From assembly GCA_021734725.1 (NCBI GenBank), contig JAIPIM010000015.1, positions 1-23,637 of the forward strand: a stretch of 23,637 nt of DNA, given 5' to 3'. The DNA comes from Minisyncoccota bacterium (GTDB taxonomy: Bacteria > Verrucomicrobiota > Lentisphaeria > Oligosphaerales > MVZH01). Positions 1-7,027 of this stretch are shown piece by piece. The notes under the pieces were generated by a model. It was not told the origin of the DNA. It worked only from the letters and a program-made list of their open reading frames with translations, and did no database searches. The position numbers were made by a program, and so were the translations under genes. Within the stretch, counting starts at the first letter, position 1, and every line of letters begins with the position of its first letter.

Positions 1-368
1 GTGGGCGCCGGGGGCTTGGCCGCGGGTTGGGCCGCCGGTTCTTCCGCTTTCGCCGGGGCTTGCGGGGCGGGCGTTTCTTGCGGGGCGGGTGCCGGTTGTT
101 CCGGTTGTTTGATCTCCGGGATGTCTTCGCCGGGCTCGCCGATGACCGCCGCGATACTCATGACCGGCATTTCTTCATTCTCGGGGATCACAACTTTCAG
201 GAGGGTCCCCTCGAACTGCGATTCCACCTCGAGGACGGCTTTATCGGTTTCGACTTCGAACAGCACATCGCCTTTGGTCACCGTATCGCCTTCGGACTTG
301 TGCCATTTGACGATGGAGACGGTTTCGACGGTCTGGCCGAACTTGGGAATGGGAACTTGTTTTGCCAT
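1..368 (-). CDS. Dihydrolipoamide acyltransferase (E2), N-terminal part
   Basis: This is the start of the E2 subunit of a 2-oxoacid (probably pyruvate) dehydrogenase complex; the gene runs off the left edge and 122 residues are visible. Residues 1-78 form a biotinyl/lipoyl domain with the lipoylation motif ETDKA (lysine 43), the swinging arm that carries the acyl group from E1 to CoA. From about residue 88 the chain is an Ala/Pro/Glu-rich linker typical of E2 between the lipoyl and subunit-binding domains. The catalytic domain lies outside the window. The start is the ATG at 368-366, 36 bases after the fused E1 gene on the same strand, so the two are very likely co-transcribed. The E1 partner next door supports pyruvate or a branched-chain oxoacid as substrate; the sequence alone does not settle which. 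Confidence 0.88.
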   Translation of the reverse strand, partial: MAKQVPIPKFGQTVETVSIVKWHKSEGDTVTKGDVLFEVETDKAVLEVESQFEGTLLKVVIPENEEMPVMSIAAVIGEPGEDIPEIKQPEQPAPAPQETPAPQAPAKAEEPAAQPAAKPPAP

Positions 369-404
369 GATTTAACTCTCGTTCTGGTGAATGGTTCGTC
401 GGGA

Positions 405-2717
405 TTACATCAGGGATTTGGCCGCGGCCATAACATCGCCGGCGTTCGGCAGGAACGCCTGTTCCAGACTGTACGCCTGGGGCGCAATGCCGTTAGCCGC
501 ACCGACTTTGACCGGCGGGGAGTCCAGGTAATCGAAACATTCACGGGTGACGCGTGCCACGATGTCACCGGTAAAGCTGCCGATATCCACGCACTGACTG
601 ACCACGACACAGCGTCCGGTCTTGCGCACGGACTCGAAGATGGTGGTTTCGTCCAGCGGTACGAGGGAGCGCAGGTCGATGACTTCGGCGCTGATGTTTT
701 CTTTTGCCAGAGTTTCGCCGGCGGTAACGGCGTCCGGTACGGCCGGGCCCCACGCCAGGATGGTGACGTCATCGCCTTGACGGAGGACGTTTGCCTCGCC
801 GAACGGCACCAGGTAATCGTCGTCCGGGACGGTGCCCTTTTCGTTGTACAGCAGCTGACTTTCCACGAACATCACGGGATTGTTGTCGCGGATAGCAGTT
901 TTCAGCATGCCTTTGGTGTCGTATGCGTTTGACGGGTAGACCACGCGCAGCCCGGGGATATGGCAGAACACGGACTCGAGCGACTGCGAGTGCTGTCCGC
1001 CATAGCCTTTGCCGCCGCCGACGCTGACGCGGTAGACCAGCGGGACTTCCGTGGCGCCGCCCACCATGTAATGCCACTTAGCGGCCTGGTTGGCGATCTG
1101 GTCCGACGCCATGAGGGAGAAGTCCATGTACATGAGTTCCGCGACCGGGCGGTAACCGCTCATGGCCATGCCCACGGCGGTGCCGCAGATACAGGCTTCC
1201 GAGATGGGTGCGTTGAACACGCGGTTGCGTCCGAACATTTCCAGCAGGCCTTTGGTGGCTTTGAATGCCCCGCCGTAGTCCGCCACGTCTTCGCCGTAGA
1301 ACACCACGCGATTGTCGCGCAGCATTTCTTCGATCAAGGCTTCCTTGATGGAATCGCGTACGGTGATTCGGTTGTCTTTATCCCGTTTGATGGTCGGTGG
1401 TTCTGAGTAGGTTTCCACCTTTTGGAATTTAGCCGGGACGTCACTGCACACGGTATCGGTGTACATGTATTTAATCACGTCTTCCGGCGCCGGGTCGGCC
1501 GATTCCGCTGCGCGCTGGGCGGCGCGTTCGTTGCGCTGCGCCACTTTTTCTTCCAGATTCTGCAGCTGTTTATCCGTGGCCACGTCGGCATCGATCAGCG
1601 CTTTCCGGAATGTTTTAAGCGGGTCGATTTCTCTGTAGCGCGTTTCTTCGTCGCGGGTACGGTATTCGTTCCTGGGATCGGACAGCGAGTGGCCGTAGTA
1701 GCGGTATGTATCGAATTCCAACAGTACCGGTCCTTTGCCGTCAAGCATGATTTTACGGGCCCGCGCGAGAGCGTCGCGAACCGCCAGGGGATCCATGCCG
1801 TTAACCACTTCGGCGTGCATGTTATTCAGGCCGAAGCCCGCCCCGCGGCGCGCCAGAAAATCAACGCCCGTGACTTCGTCTTGACAGCGTCCGGTCATGC
1901 CGTAGTGGTTGTTGATAATGCAGTAGACCACGGGGAGGCCGAACTTGGTTTGTGCCATATCGCCGGTGTACTGTGATTGCGCGGCCCAGTTCAACGATTC
2001 CAGGACCACGCCATTGGCGTAGGCGCCGTCGCCGGCGAAGCATGCCGTGATCCGCTCGTGTTCGGGTTCCAGGCGGCAGGTCATGGCCGCGCCCGTGGCG
2101 ATGGGGACCCCGCCGCCCACGATGGCGTTTGCGCCTAAGTGGCCCACACGGAAATCGGCGATATGCATACCGCCGCCGCGTCCTTTGCCGTATCCGTCTT
2201 CCTTACCGAACAGTTCAGCGATAGTGCGGAACACATGGTCTTCCATGACAGCGTCCTGGAGCTTACGGCCTTTCAGATCCGCGCAGTCCGGGCGGCGCTC
2301 GCGCAACTGATCCTCGGTCATTTCAAAGATGGCGAATACACCCTTTGCGATCGAGTCGCCGTGTCCCCGGTGGGTGGAGGTGATGTAATCGGCGAGCGAG
2401 AGCACGCTGCACACCCCGGCGGATGTCGCTTCCTGGCCGATGGACAAGTGTGTTGGGCCGCGATAGTTGTAGTCAGCAATTGCTTCGTACGCGCCGGTAC
2501 GGAGCTTGAGAATCATGTCCTCGAACTCGCGAATGGTGAGCATGCATTCATAGAGGCGCATGGATTCCGCTTTGGAGATCGTGCGGCTCTTGAGTTCTTT
2601 GGCCAGGGTCTTCTTGTACTGGAACACGGGGATCGGGTCGAACGTCACTTCCCGAGGTGCGAAATCCGGGGTGATGTCGCTGTAGTAGTTCATGTCTTTG
2701 GTGGTTTCTTTACTCAT
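405..2717 (-). CDS. Fused E1 alpha-beta 2-oxoacid (pyruvate) dehydrogenase
   Basis: One 770-residue chain holds both halves of a thiamine-diphosphate-dependent E1 enzyme, which decarboxylates a 2-oxoacid and reductively acylates the E2 lipoyl arm. Residues about 55-400 are the alpha part: HRGHGDSIAKG at 116-126, GKGRGGGMH near 178, and the ThDP motif starting GDG at 229-231 with the INN end near 268. Residues about 455-770 are the beta (transketolase-like pyrimidine plus C-terminal) part, with YGED and the GGQHSQS loop. Compared with ordinary E1-alpha there is an insertion of roughly 30 residues after HRGHGDSIAKG and a longer gap between GDG and NN. An in-frame extension to 2774 would overlap the upstream regulator, so I chose the ATG at 2717. 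It sits 28 bases after the DeoR-type gene and directly before E2. Fused E1 chains are known; the pyruvate assignment is likely but not proven. Confidence 0.88.
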   Translation of the reverse strand: MSKETTKDMNYYSDITPDFAPREVTFDPIPVFQYKKTLAKELKSRTISKAESMRLYECMLTIREFEDMILKLRTGAYEAIADYNYRGPTHLSIGQEATSAGVCSVLSLADYITSTHRGHGDSIAKGVFAIFEMTEDQLRERRPDCADLKGRKLQDAVMEDHVFRTIAELFGKEDGYGKGRGGGMHIADFRVGHLGANAIVGGGVPIATGAAMTCRLEPEHERITACFAGDGAYANGVVLESLNWAAQSQYTGDMAQTKFGLPVVYCIINNHYGMTGRCQDEVTGVDFLARRGAGFGLNNMHAEVVNGMDPLAVRDALARARKIMLDGKGPVLLEFDTYRYYGHSLSDPRNEYRTRDEETRYREIDPLKTFRKALIDADVATDKQLQNLEEKVAQRNERAAQRAAESADPAPEDVIKYMYTDTVCSDVPAKFQKVETYSEPPTIKRDKDNRITVRDSIKEALIEEMLRDNRVVFYGEDVADYGGAFKATKGLLEMFGRNRVFNAPISEACICGTAVGMAMSGYRPVAELMYMDFSLMASDQIANQAAKWHYMVGGATEVPLVYRVSVGGGKGYGGQHSQSLESVFCHIPGLRVVYPSNAYDTKGMLKTAIRDNNPVMFVESQLLYNEKGTVPDDDYLVPFGEANVLRQGDDVTILAWGPAVPDAVTAGETLAKENISAEVIDLRSLVPLDETTIFESVRKTGRCVVVSQCVDIGSFTGDIVARVTRECFDYLDSPPVKVGAANGIAPQAYSLEQAFLPNAGDVMAAAKSLM

Positions 2718-2745
2718 GTGTCCATCCGTTTTTGTTGGGGGTTGG

Positions 2746-3519
2746 TTAATCAGCCACAATAACTTCGATGCCAAGTGATTCCAGCTCTTTTTTCAGGCTG
2801 TTGTCAATGGCGTCGGTAACCAATACATCAACGTCCTCAATGACGCCGCTGCGGGTGAACGAGGGCACGCCCAGTTTCGAGCTGTCGGCCAGCAGGATGA
2901 CCTGATTGGCGCGCTCCATCACCCGTTCTTTGGTAAACGCTTCGCTCGGGTCGGTGGTGGTCATGCCGTCCTTCAGAGTGAAGCCGATGGTTCCCATGAA
3001 CGCTTTGTCCACGTGTACGCTTTGGACGACCGGCGTGGTGAGGGGGCCCACCAGTGTTCGGCTGAGGGCGCGGAACTCACCGCCGACGAGGATCAAGAGG
3101 TGTTCGCAGGTCATCAGTTCGGCGGCGGCCATCAGTGAATTGGTGACGACGGTGAGATCATGCCGTGCTTCCAGCAGGCGCGCCAACATGAGGATCGTAC
3201 TGCCGCCGTCCAGGTAGATGCGATCATGGTCTTCCACCAGTTTGAGTGCGGCCGTTGCGATGGCCTGCTTCGCCGCTGTATTCTGGGACTGTTTATCGTG
3301 GAAGAGCGGTTCGACCCGTGTCATGCGTCGCAGAGTGGCGCCGCCGCGTACGCGTTCAAGCAGTTTCCGTTCGTGCATGCTCTGCAGGTCACGCCGGATG
3401 GTTGCGGGTGAGACGCCGAGTGTATCGCTGAGTTCGGCCACTGTCAGGACCGTTGTTTCCCGCAGCAGGTCCAGTATTTTCTCTTCACGCTCGGGTGTAA
3501 GTAAGCGATGGTCATTCAT
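2746..3519 (-). CDS. DeoR-family transcriptional regulator
   Basis: A 257-residue DeoR-type repressor, the usual length for the family. Residues about 10-57 form the winged helix with the family signature (VAELSDTLGVSPATIRRDL, about 27-45, then LLERVRGGA). The rest is the DeoR C-terminal sensor domain, related to ribose-5-phosphate isomerase folds, with the phosphate-binding stretch LDGGSTI near residue 100 and the conserved FMGTIGF near 174. Members normally sense a phosphorylated sugar or sugar-derived metabolite. It is the first gene of the minus-strand group that leads into the E1/E2 genes, 28 bases ahead of them, so it probably controls the dehydrogenase and itself. The effector cannot be read from the sequence. 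A DeoR regulator is an uncommon partner for a pyruvate dehydrogenase; PdhR of enterobacteria is a GntR protein. Confidence 0.9.
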   Translation of the reverse strand: MNDHRLLTPEREEKILDLLRETTVLTVAELSDTLGVSPATIRRDLQSMHERKLLERVRGGATLRRMTRVEPLFHDKQSQNTAAKQAIATAALKLVEDHDRIYLDGGSTILMLARLLEARHDLTVVTNSLMAAAELMTCEHLLILVGGEFRALSRTLVGPLTTPVVQSVHVDKAFMGTIGFTLKDGMTTTDPSEAFTKERVMERANQVILLADSSKLGVPSFTRSGVIEDVDVLVTDAIDNSLKKELESLGIEVIVAD

Positions 3520-3557
3520 GGTCGTTACCGCGCATGTATAGCGTATTCTAAAGCATA

Positions 3558-3585
3558 ACTATACAGTCCGAATGATTGTTTGCAA
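3558..3585 (-). promoter_or_regulatory. Candidate promoter for the DeoR-E1-E2 operon
   Basis: Read on the minus strand, TTGCAA (3585-3580) and TATAGT (3563-3558) are separated by 16 bases and lie about 40 bases ahead of the DeoR start codon. The boxes resemble sigma-70 -35 and -10 elements. This is a pattern match only. Confidence 0.4.
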
Positions 3586-3814
3586 GCGATAATTGATTGA
3601 AAATGATTAGAAGTGCGTGAAGTATGCAGAGATGGGGGGGGTGAGTTCAGAAGTCCTTGCACAGCGATCCCATAACTCATGAGGATTGGCGGATTTCGGC
3701 GAATTCTGTGCTTGGGTGACTGTAGATTTCGGCATCCCTGTTTGCATTCTTAACCATTTGCGCCCGAACATCCAGAACTGAAACAACCAGATTAGGGTAA
3801 GGATTACGGCGAAA

Positions 3815-3855
3815 GATTACGGTGGACCAGTTCACTGTTCTGGTAATCCGTAATC
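3815..3855. repeat. Imperfect inverted repeat (hairpin)
   Basis: The arms are 3815-3830 and 3840-3855 around a 9-base loop. Eight outer pairs (GATTACGG with CCGTAATC) and five inner pairs (ACCAG with CTGGT) flank a 3-by-3 mismatch. There is no T-run after either arm, so a simple intrinsic terminator is not obvious. Its role is unknown. Confidence 0.6.
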
Positions 3856-3940
3856 GTACGCCGAAACGGACCGGCAGGTTTCAGGCGCCGGCGCACTGAC
3901 GTACTGAAGCACATCTTCGTCTGGTCTCGCAACCAGCTGT

Positions 3941-3968
3941 ACCACCGCTGAAATGTCACGGCTTCAGG
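3941..3968. repeat. 28-base dispersed repeat, copy A
   Basis: This segment matches 10846-10873 at 25 of 28 positions: an identical 13-base start (ACCACCGCTGAAA), then TCACGG, one mismatch and TTCAGG. It lies about 27 bases beyond the vsr stop codon. A weak partner for its right half, CTGAAGC at 3904-3910, could pair with GCTTCAG at 3961-3967, so a degenerate version of the copy-B hairpin may exist here. Confidence 0.6.
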
Positions 3969-3994
3969 TCATTCTTATCCGACGTCAGGGCGTT

Positions 3995-4504
3995 TTACTT
4001 TGAGTGCGGGGTTTTTGTGTTCCCGAGTGTGTAGGCGCCTGCGGTTTCGGCTGCGTTTTGTTGTGCGGATGGGGCGATGGGATAGTGGAGCGGGGCTTGG
4101 CTCAGCGCGTGGGTGAGGCGGTTAGCAAGCGCATCGAGTTCTCGGAGTTCGCATTCCCAGACCACGAGCACGTGCCAGCCCTGGTTGCGGAGGGCGGTCT
4201 GGACGTTGCGGTCGCGTTCGACATTACGTTCGAATTTTTCCTGCCAGAAGGTCGTGTTGGTCTTTGGCGTGGTGGTGTATTTGCATCCCTTGTGGCGATG
4301 CCAGAAGCAGCCGTGGACGAAGATGACTGTGCTGTACTTGGGCAGGACAACGTCGGGTTTTCCGGGCAGGTCACGGCGGTGGATGCGAAAGCGGTAGCCC
4401 ATGCGATGGAGTAGGGAGCGGACTGTTTTTTCCGGTGTTGTGTCCTTTGACCGGATGCGGGACATGTTCCAGCTGCGATGGTCAGGTGTCAGATGGTCCG
4501 TCAT
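3995..4504 (-). CDS. vsr: Very short patch repair endonuclease Vsr
   Basis: A 169-residue Vsr-family endonuclease. Vsr nicks DNA 5' of the T in T:G mismatches left when 5-methylcytosine deaminates, starting very-short-patch repair. Almost all known active-site positions line up by number with E. coli Vsr: Asp51, His64, Cys66, His69 and His71, followed by Cys74 and Cys118 as the remaining zinc ligands; the HGCFWHRH block and WECE are classic. The start ATG (4504-4502) overlaps the rnfE stop in an ATGA arrangement, so translation is probably coupled to rnfE. Vsr genes normally sit beside a cytosine-5 methyltransferase; none is visible here. The last 35 residues or so are a variable tail. Confidence 0.92.
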   Translation of the reverse strand: MTDHLTPDHRSWNMSRIRSKDTTPEKTVRSLLHRMGYRFRIHRRDLPGKPDVVLPKYSTVIFVHGCFWHRHKGCKYTTTPKTNTTFWQEKFERNVERDRNVQTALRNQGWHVLVVWECELRELDALANRLTHALSQAPLHYPIAPSAQQNAAETAGAYTLGNTKTPHSK

Positions 4505-5181
4505 GCCTCGTCGTCCCGGTCGCCGAAGAAACAGAGGCGGCAGTGGGCGCAGTCCATTTCGGCCGGGGCCTTATACTTACCGTCTTTAGCGGCTTTTCGG
4601 GCTGATATCCAATTCATACCGGCCAGGAAGAACCCCAGAGCGATGAAGGCGCCCGGGGGGAAGGTCATGAGCATGAATTCATACTTCCAGTTGGGTATCA
4701 ACTGGACATCGAACAGTGCGCCGCCACTGAGGAATTCGCGGACCCCGCCCAACGCCATAAGCGTCAGGGTGAAACCGACGCCCATGCCGAGGGCGTCCAT
4801 GACGGAGCGCATGAGTGTATGGCGCGAAGCGAACGCTTCGGCCCGTCCCAGGACGGTGCAGTTTACGACGATCAGTGGAATGAATATGCCCAGCGCGAGG
4901 TGGAGTTGCCGGAAGTAGGCCGCCGTAAGCATATCGACGAGCGTCACGAACGTGGCGATGATCACGATATAGCAGGGGATTCGGACTTTTTTGGGGACGA
5001 TATTGCGAATGAGCGAGACCACTACGTTACTGCCCAGGAGGACGAAGAGGGTGGCCAGTCCCATACCCATTCCGTTGCGGATGCCCGTGGTGACGGCGAG
5101 GGTCGGGCACAGTCCGAGCAACAGTACGAGGACCGGGTTTTCCTGCCAGAGACCTTTGGTAAACTCTTTAATCATCGACAT
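4501..5181 (-). CDS. rnfE: Rnf electron transport complex subunit RnfE
   Basis: An integral membrane subunit of Rnf, the ion-pumping ferredoxin:NAD oxidoreductase. From the chosen start the protein has 226 residues with about six hydrophobic segments and the paired cysteines Cys25 (GLCP) and Cys108 (VVNC), which in the RnfA/RnfE pair hold an iron-sulfur centre inside the membrane. I chose the ATG at 5181 because GAGGA precedes it by 10 bases; an in-frame ATG at 5217 would add 12 residues but lacks a clear ribosome site. The C-terminus carries a tail with Cys211, Cys214 and Cys217 (CAHCRLC) that the short proteobacterial proteins lack. It follows rnfG and overlaps vsr by 4 bases. Confidence 0.92.
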   Translation of the reverse strand: MSMIKEFTKGLWQENPVLVLLLGLCPTLAVTTGIRNGMGMGLATLFVLLGSNVVVSLIRNIVPKKVRIPCYIVIIATFVTLVDMLTAAYFRQLHLALGIFIPLIVVNCTVLGRAEAFASRHTLMRSVMDALGMGVGFTLTLMALGGVREFLSGGALFDVQLIPNWKYEFMLMTFPPGAFIALGFFLAGMNWISARKAAKDGKYKAPAEMDCAHCRLCFFGDRDDEA

Positions 5182-5255
5182 GTTCTGGTTTTCCTCGCTC
5201 TTTGCGCCTTCGAGCATCTTTGTGGTGAATAATGAAGGCTGGTACCGAATCGGAC

Positions 5256-5963
5256 TTAAAACGTCGTGTTTGCCGTTGTTTTCTCTTTTGTCGTCACCGT
5301 TTCGCCGGCGGGTGCGGTCACGATGGTTTGCCGATGAGTTTCGAATGCCTTTGCCACATGAGTGACGGCGTCCGCCACGGCGCGGCTGCTGATGGTGGCG
5401 CCTGAGACTGCATCGATTGTGCCGTCGTCGGCCTTCACTTTGTAGGTTGTTTTATTCAGCAGATTATACTGTTCGTACTGGTCCAGGTACGAGTTTGGTG
5501 GTAGTGCCTTATCGTCGTGCTTGTCTGTTTCTGGGCTGCCGAGGATATCTCCCAGTGTTTTTTCGGTGCGTCGATCGGTTGCCTGTGTGCCGAGACCTGG
5601 TGTTTCCGCGTGTTCGGTTACGAGCACTTTACGGATAGTGCCATCGGGATCGAAGCCCACCAGCACCTTCAGTAGACCGCCGTAGCCATTCGCGGTGGCG
5701 CCCTGGCCGGCGAGTGCGACGATGCGGTTGTCCCGGCGTGCGCGGTAGAACGTGGTGTCCAGGTCCTTGTTTTGCACAACAACGGTATCCTGCAACGGTG
5801 TATTGGTATGTTCCGGGAGTACTTTTTTAAGCGCCGTGCTTTTGGCTTCGATGGCAGCTTGTGCGCGAGCGTCTTTGGTGCGTTCGTTCGCCAATGCGAG
5901 GACGCCGGAGGCGATGGCGCAGACGCCGGCCAGTGACAGAGTGAGTATAAGGATATCCTTCAT
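5256..5963 (-). CDS. rnfG: Rnf electron transport complex subunit RnfG
   Basis: A 235-residue subunit with one N-terminal membrane anchor (about 4-25) and a periplasmic FMN-binding domain. Covalent FMN is attached to a threonine in the motif SGAT; here Thr190 in DAVSGATISS. The conserved ETPGLG stretch is at 120-125. It carries electrons between RnfD and the other redox centres. Its ATG overlaps the rnfD stop codon (ATGA at 5963-5960), showing tight coupling. The C-terminal 20 residues are a threonine- and lysine-rich low-complexity tail of unknown use. Confidence 0.93.
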   Translation of the reverse strand: MKDILILTLSLAGVCAIASGVLALANERTKDARAQAAIEAKSTALKKVLPEHTNTPLQDTVVVQNKDLDTTFYRARRDNRIVALAGQGATANGYGGLLKVLVGFDPDGTIRKVLVTEHAETPGLGTQATDRRTEKTLGDILGSPETDKHDDKALPPNSYLDQYEQYNLLNKTTYKVKADDGTIDAVSGATISSRAVADAVTHVAKAFETHRQTIVTAPAGETVTTKEKTTANTTF

Positions 5964-6961
5964 GCGTTTGCTTCCCTATTACGCGTTGCCAGTCCGAACG
6001 GGCGGGTGGCGGTATAGCGGTTAATCAGCGGGACGAGTGCGTTCATGAACAGGATGGCGAAGCTCACGCCTTCCGGGTAGTTTCCCCACACGCGAATCAC
6101 ACAGGTGACGACACCGCAGCCGATGCCGAAGACGACGGCGCCCAGTTTTGTCATGGGGCTGGTGACCATATCCGTTGCCATGAAGATCGCGCCGATCATG
6201 AGGCCGCCCGTGAGGATGTGGAAGAGTGGTGTGGGCGTTGTGGCGGGGTTTGCCAGGTGAACTCCCCAGGTGATCAATGCCAGCGTCGTGATGTATGCGG
6301 TGGGAACCTGCCAGCGGATATAGCCGAAGTACACCAGCACGACACCGCCCAGCAGAAGAGCGGCGGCCGACGTTTCGCCGATACATCCTCCCATATTACC
6401 CACGAAATAATTAAAATAATCCGCGTTGATTGTCCCCTGTGACGCGAGGTCGAGCGGTGTAGCCGTTGTTACGGCGTCCGGGAGGAAGTTCCCCGGCGTC
6501 GGTGTGACCCAGGTGGTCATAAGTTTTGGAAAGGCGATAAGAAGACCGACGCGCCCGACCAGTGCGGGATTGAATATGTTGTAGCCCAGTCCTCCGTAGA
6601 GTTGCTTACCCAGTCCGATGGCGAGCAGGGCGCCGATCACGCACACCCACCAAGGCGTTGCAGCCGACAGATTCATTCCAAGCAGGATACCGGTGAGCAG
6701 TGCACTGAAATCGCCGATTGCGTTTGGGCGCTTGAAGAGCTTGCAGAAGAACGCTTCGAAGGCGATGCATGCGATGCTTGTGACCAGAATCACTCGCAGG
6801 GCGGGCCATCCGAAGAAGTACACACCGGCGACACAGGCCGGCAGGAGTGCAAGGACAACCGTGAGCATGACCCTGCGGGCGTTCTGCGGCTGGTGAATAT
6901 GCGGCGAGCTGCTTACCACAAGCGACGAGGGGTTCGGCAGTTTTACGGTTTCCTCCGCCAT
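5960..6961 (-). CDS. rnfD: Rnf electron transport complex subunit RnfD
   Basis: A 333-residue membrane protein of the RnfD/NqrB family with about nine or ten hydrophobic segments. The flavinylation site is in DAVTTATPLD, with Thr168 as the expected FMN-bearing residue; most relatives read SGAT at this place, so TTAT is a mild variant. GYNIFNPALVGR (126-137) is a strongly conserved family block. Together with RnfG, A and E it forms the membrane part that couples electron flow to Na+ or H+ transport. It begins 66 bases after rnfC, with AGGA ahead of the ATG. Confidence 0.93.
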   Translation of the reverse strand: MAEETVKLPNPSSLVVSSSPHIHQPQNARRVMLTVVLALLPACVAGVYFFGWPALRVILVTSIACIAFEAFFCKLFKRPNAIGDFSALLTGILLGMNLSAATPWWVCVIGALLAIGLGKQLYGGLGYNIFNPALVGRVGLLIAFPKLMTTWVTPTPGNFLPDAVTTATPLDLASQGTINADYFNYFVGNMGGCIGETSAAALLLGGVVLVYFGYIRWQVPTAYITTLALITWGVHLANPATTPTPLFHILTGGLMIGAIFMATDMVTSPMTKLGAVVFGIGCGVVTCVIRVWGNYPEGVSFAILFMNALVPLINRYTATRPFGLATRNREANA

Positions 6962-7027
6962 GTCTTATGCTCTCTTTCCTGTGGGTGCCGTATTGCTTAC
7001 GACATTAACGTCTTGACGCCAATGACG

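Larger units (their letters stand above)
3520..3994. other. Gene-free intergenic region between vsr and the DeoR gene
   Basis: This 475-base stretch has no credible coding sequence on either strand. It holds the DeoR promoter at its left side, a run of 8 G at about 3634-3641, an imperfect hairpin at 3815-3855, a perfect 10-base palindrome (GCGCCGGCGC, 3885-3894), and a copy of a 28-base repeat at 3941-3968, just downstream of the vsr stop codon. Confidence 0.7.

Noticed and set aside
27..932. A 301-codon open frame on the plus strand across E2 and E1
   Set aside because: It spans two recognisable minus-strand genes and their junction, and its His/Asp/Gly/Phe-rich translation resembles no protein.
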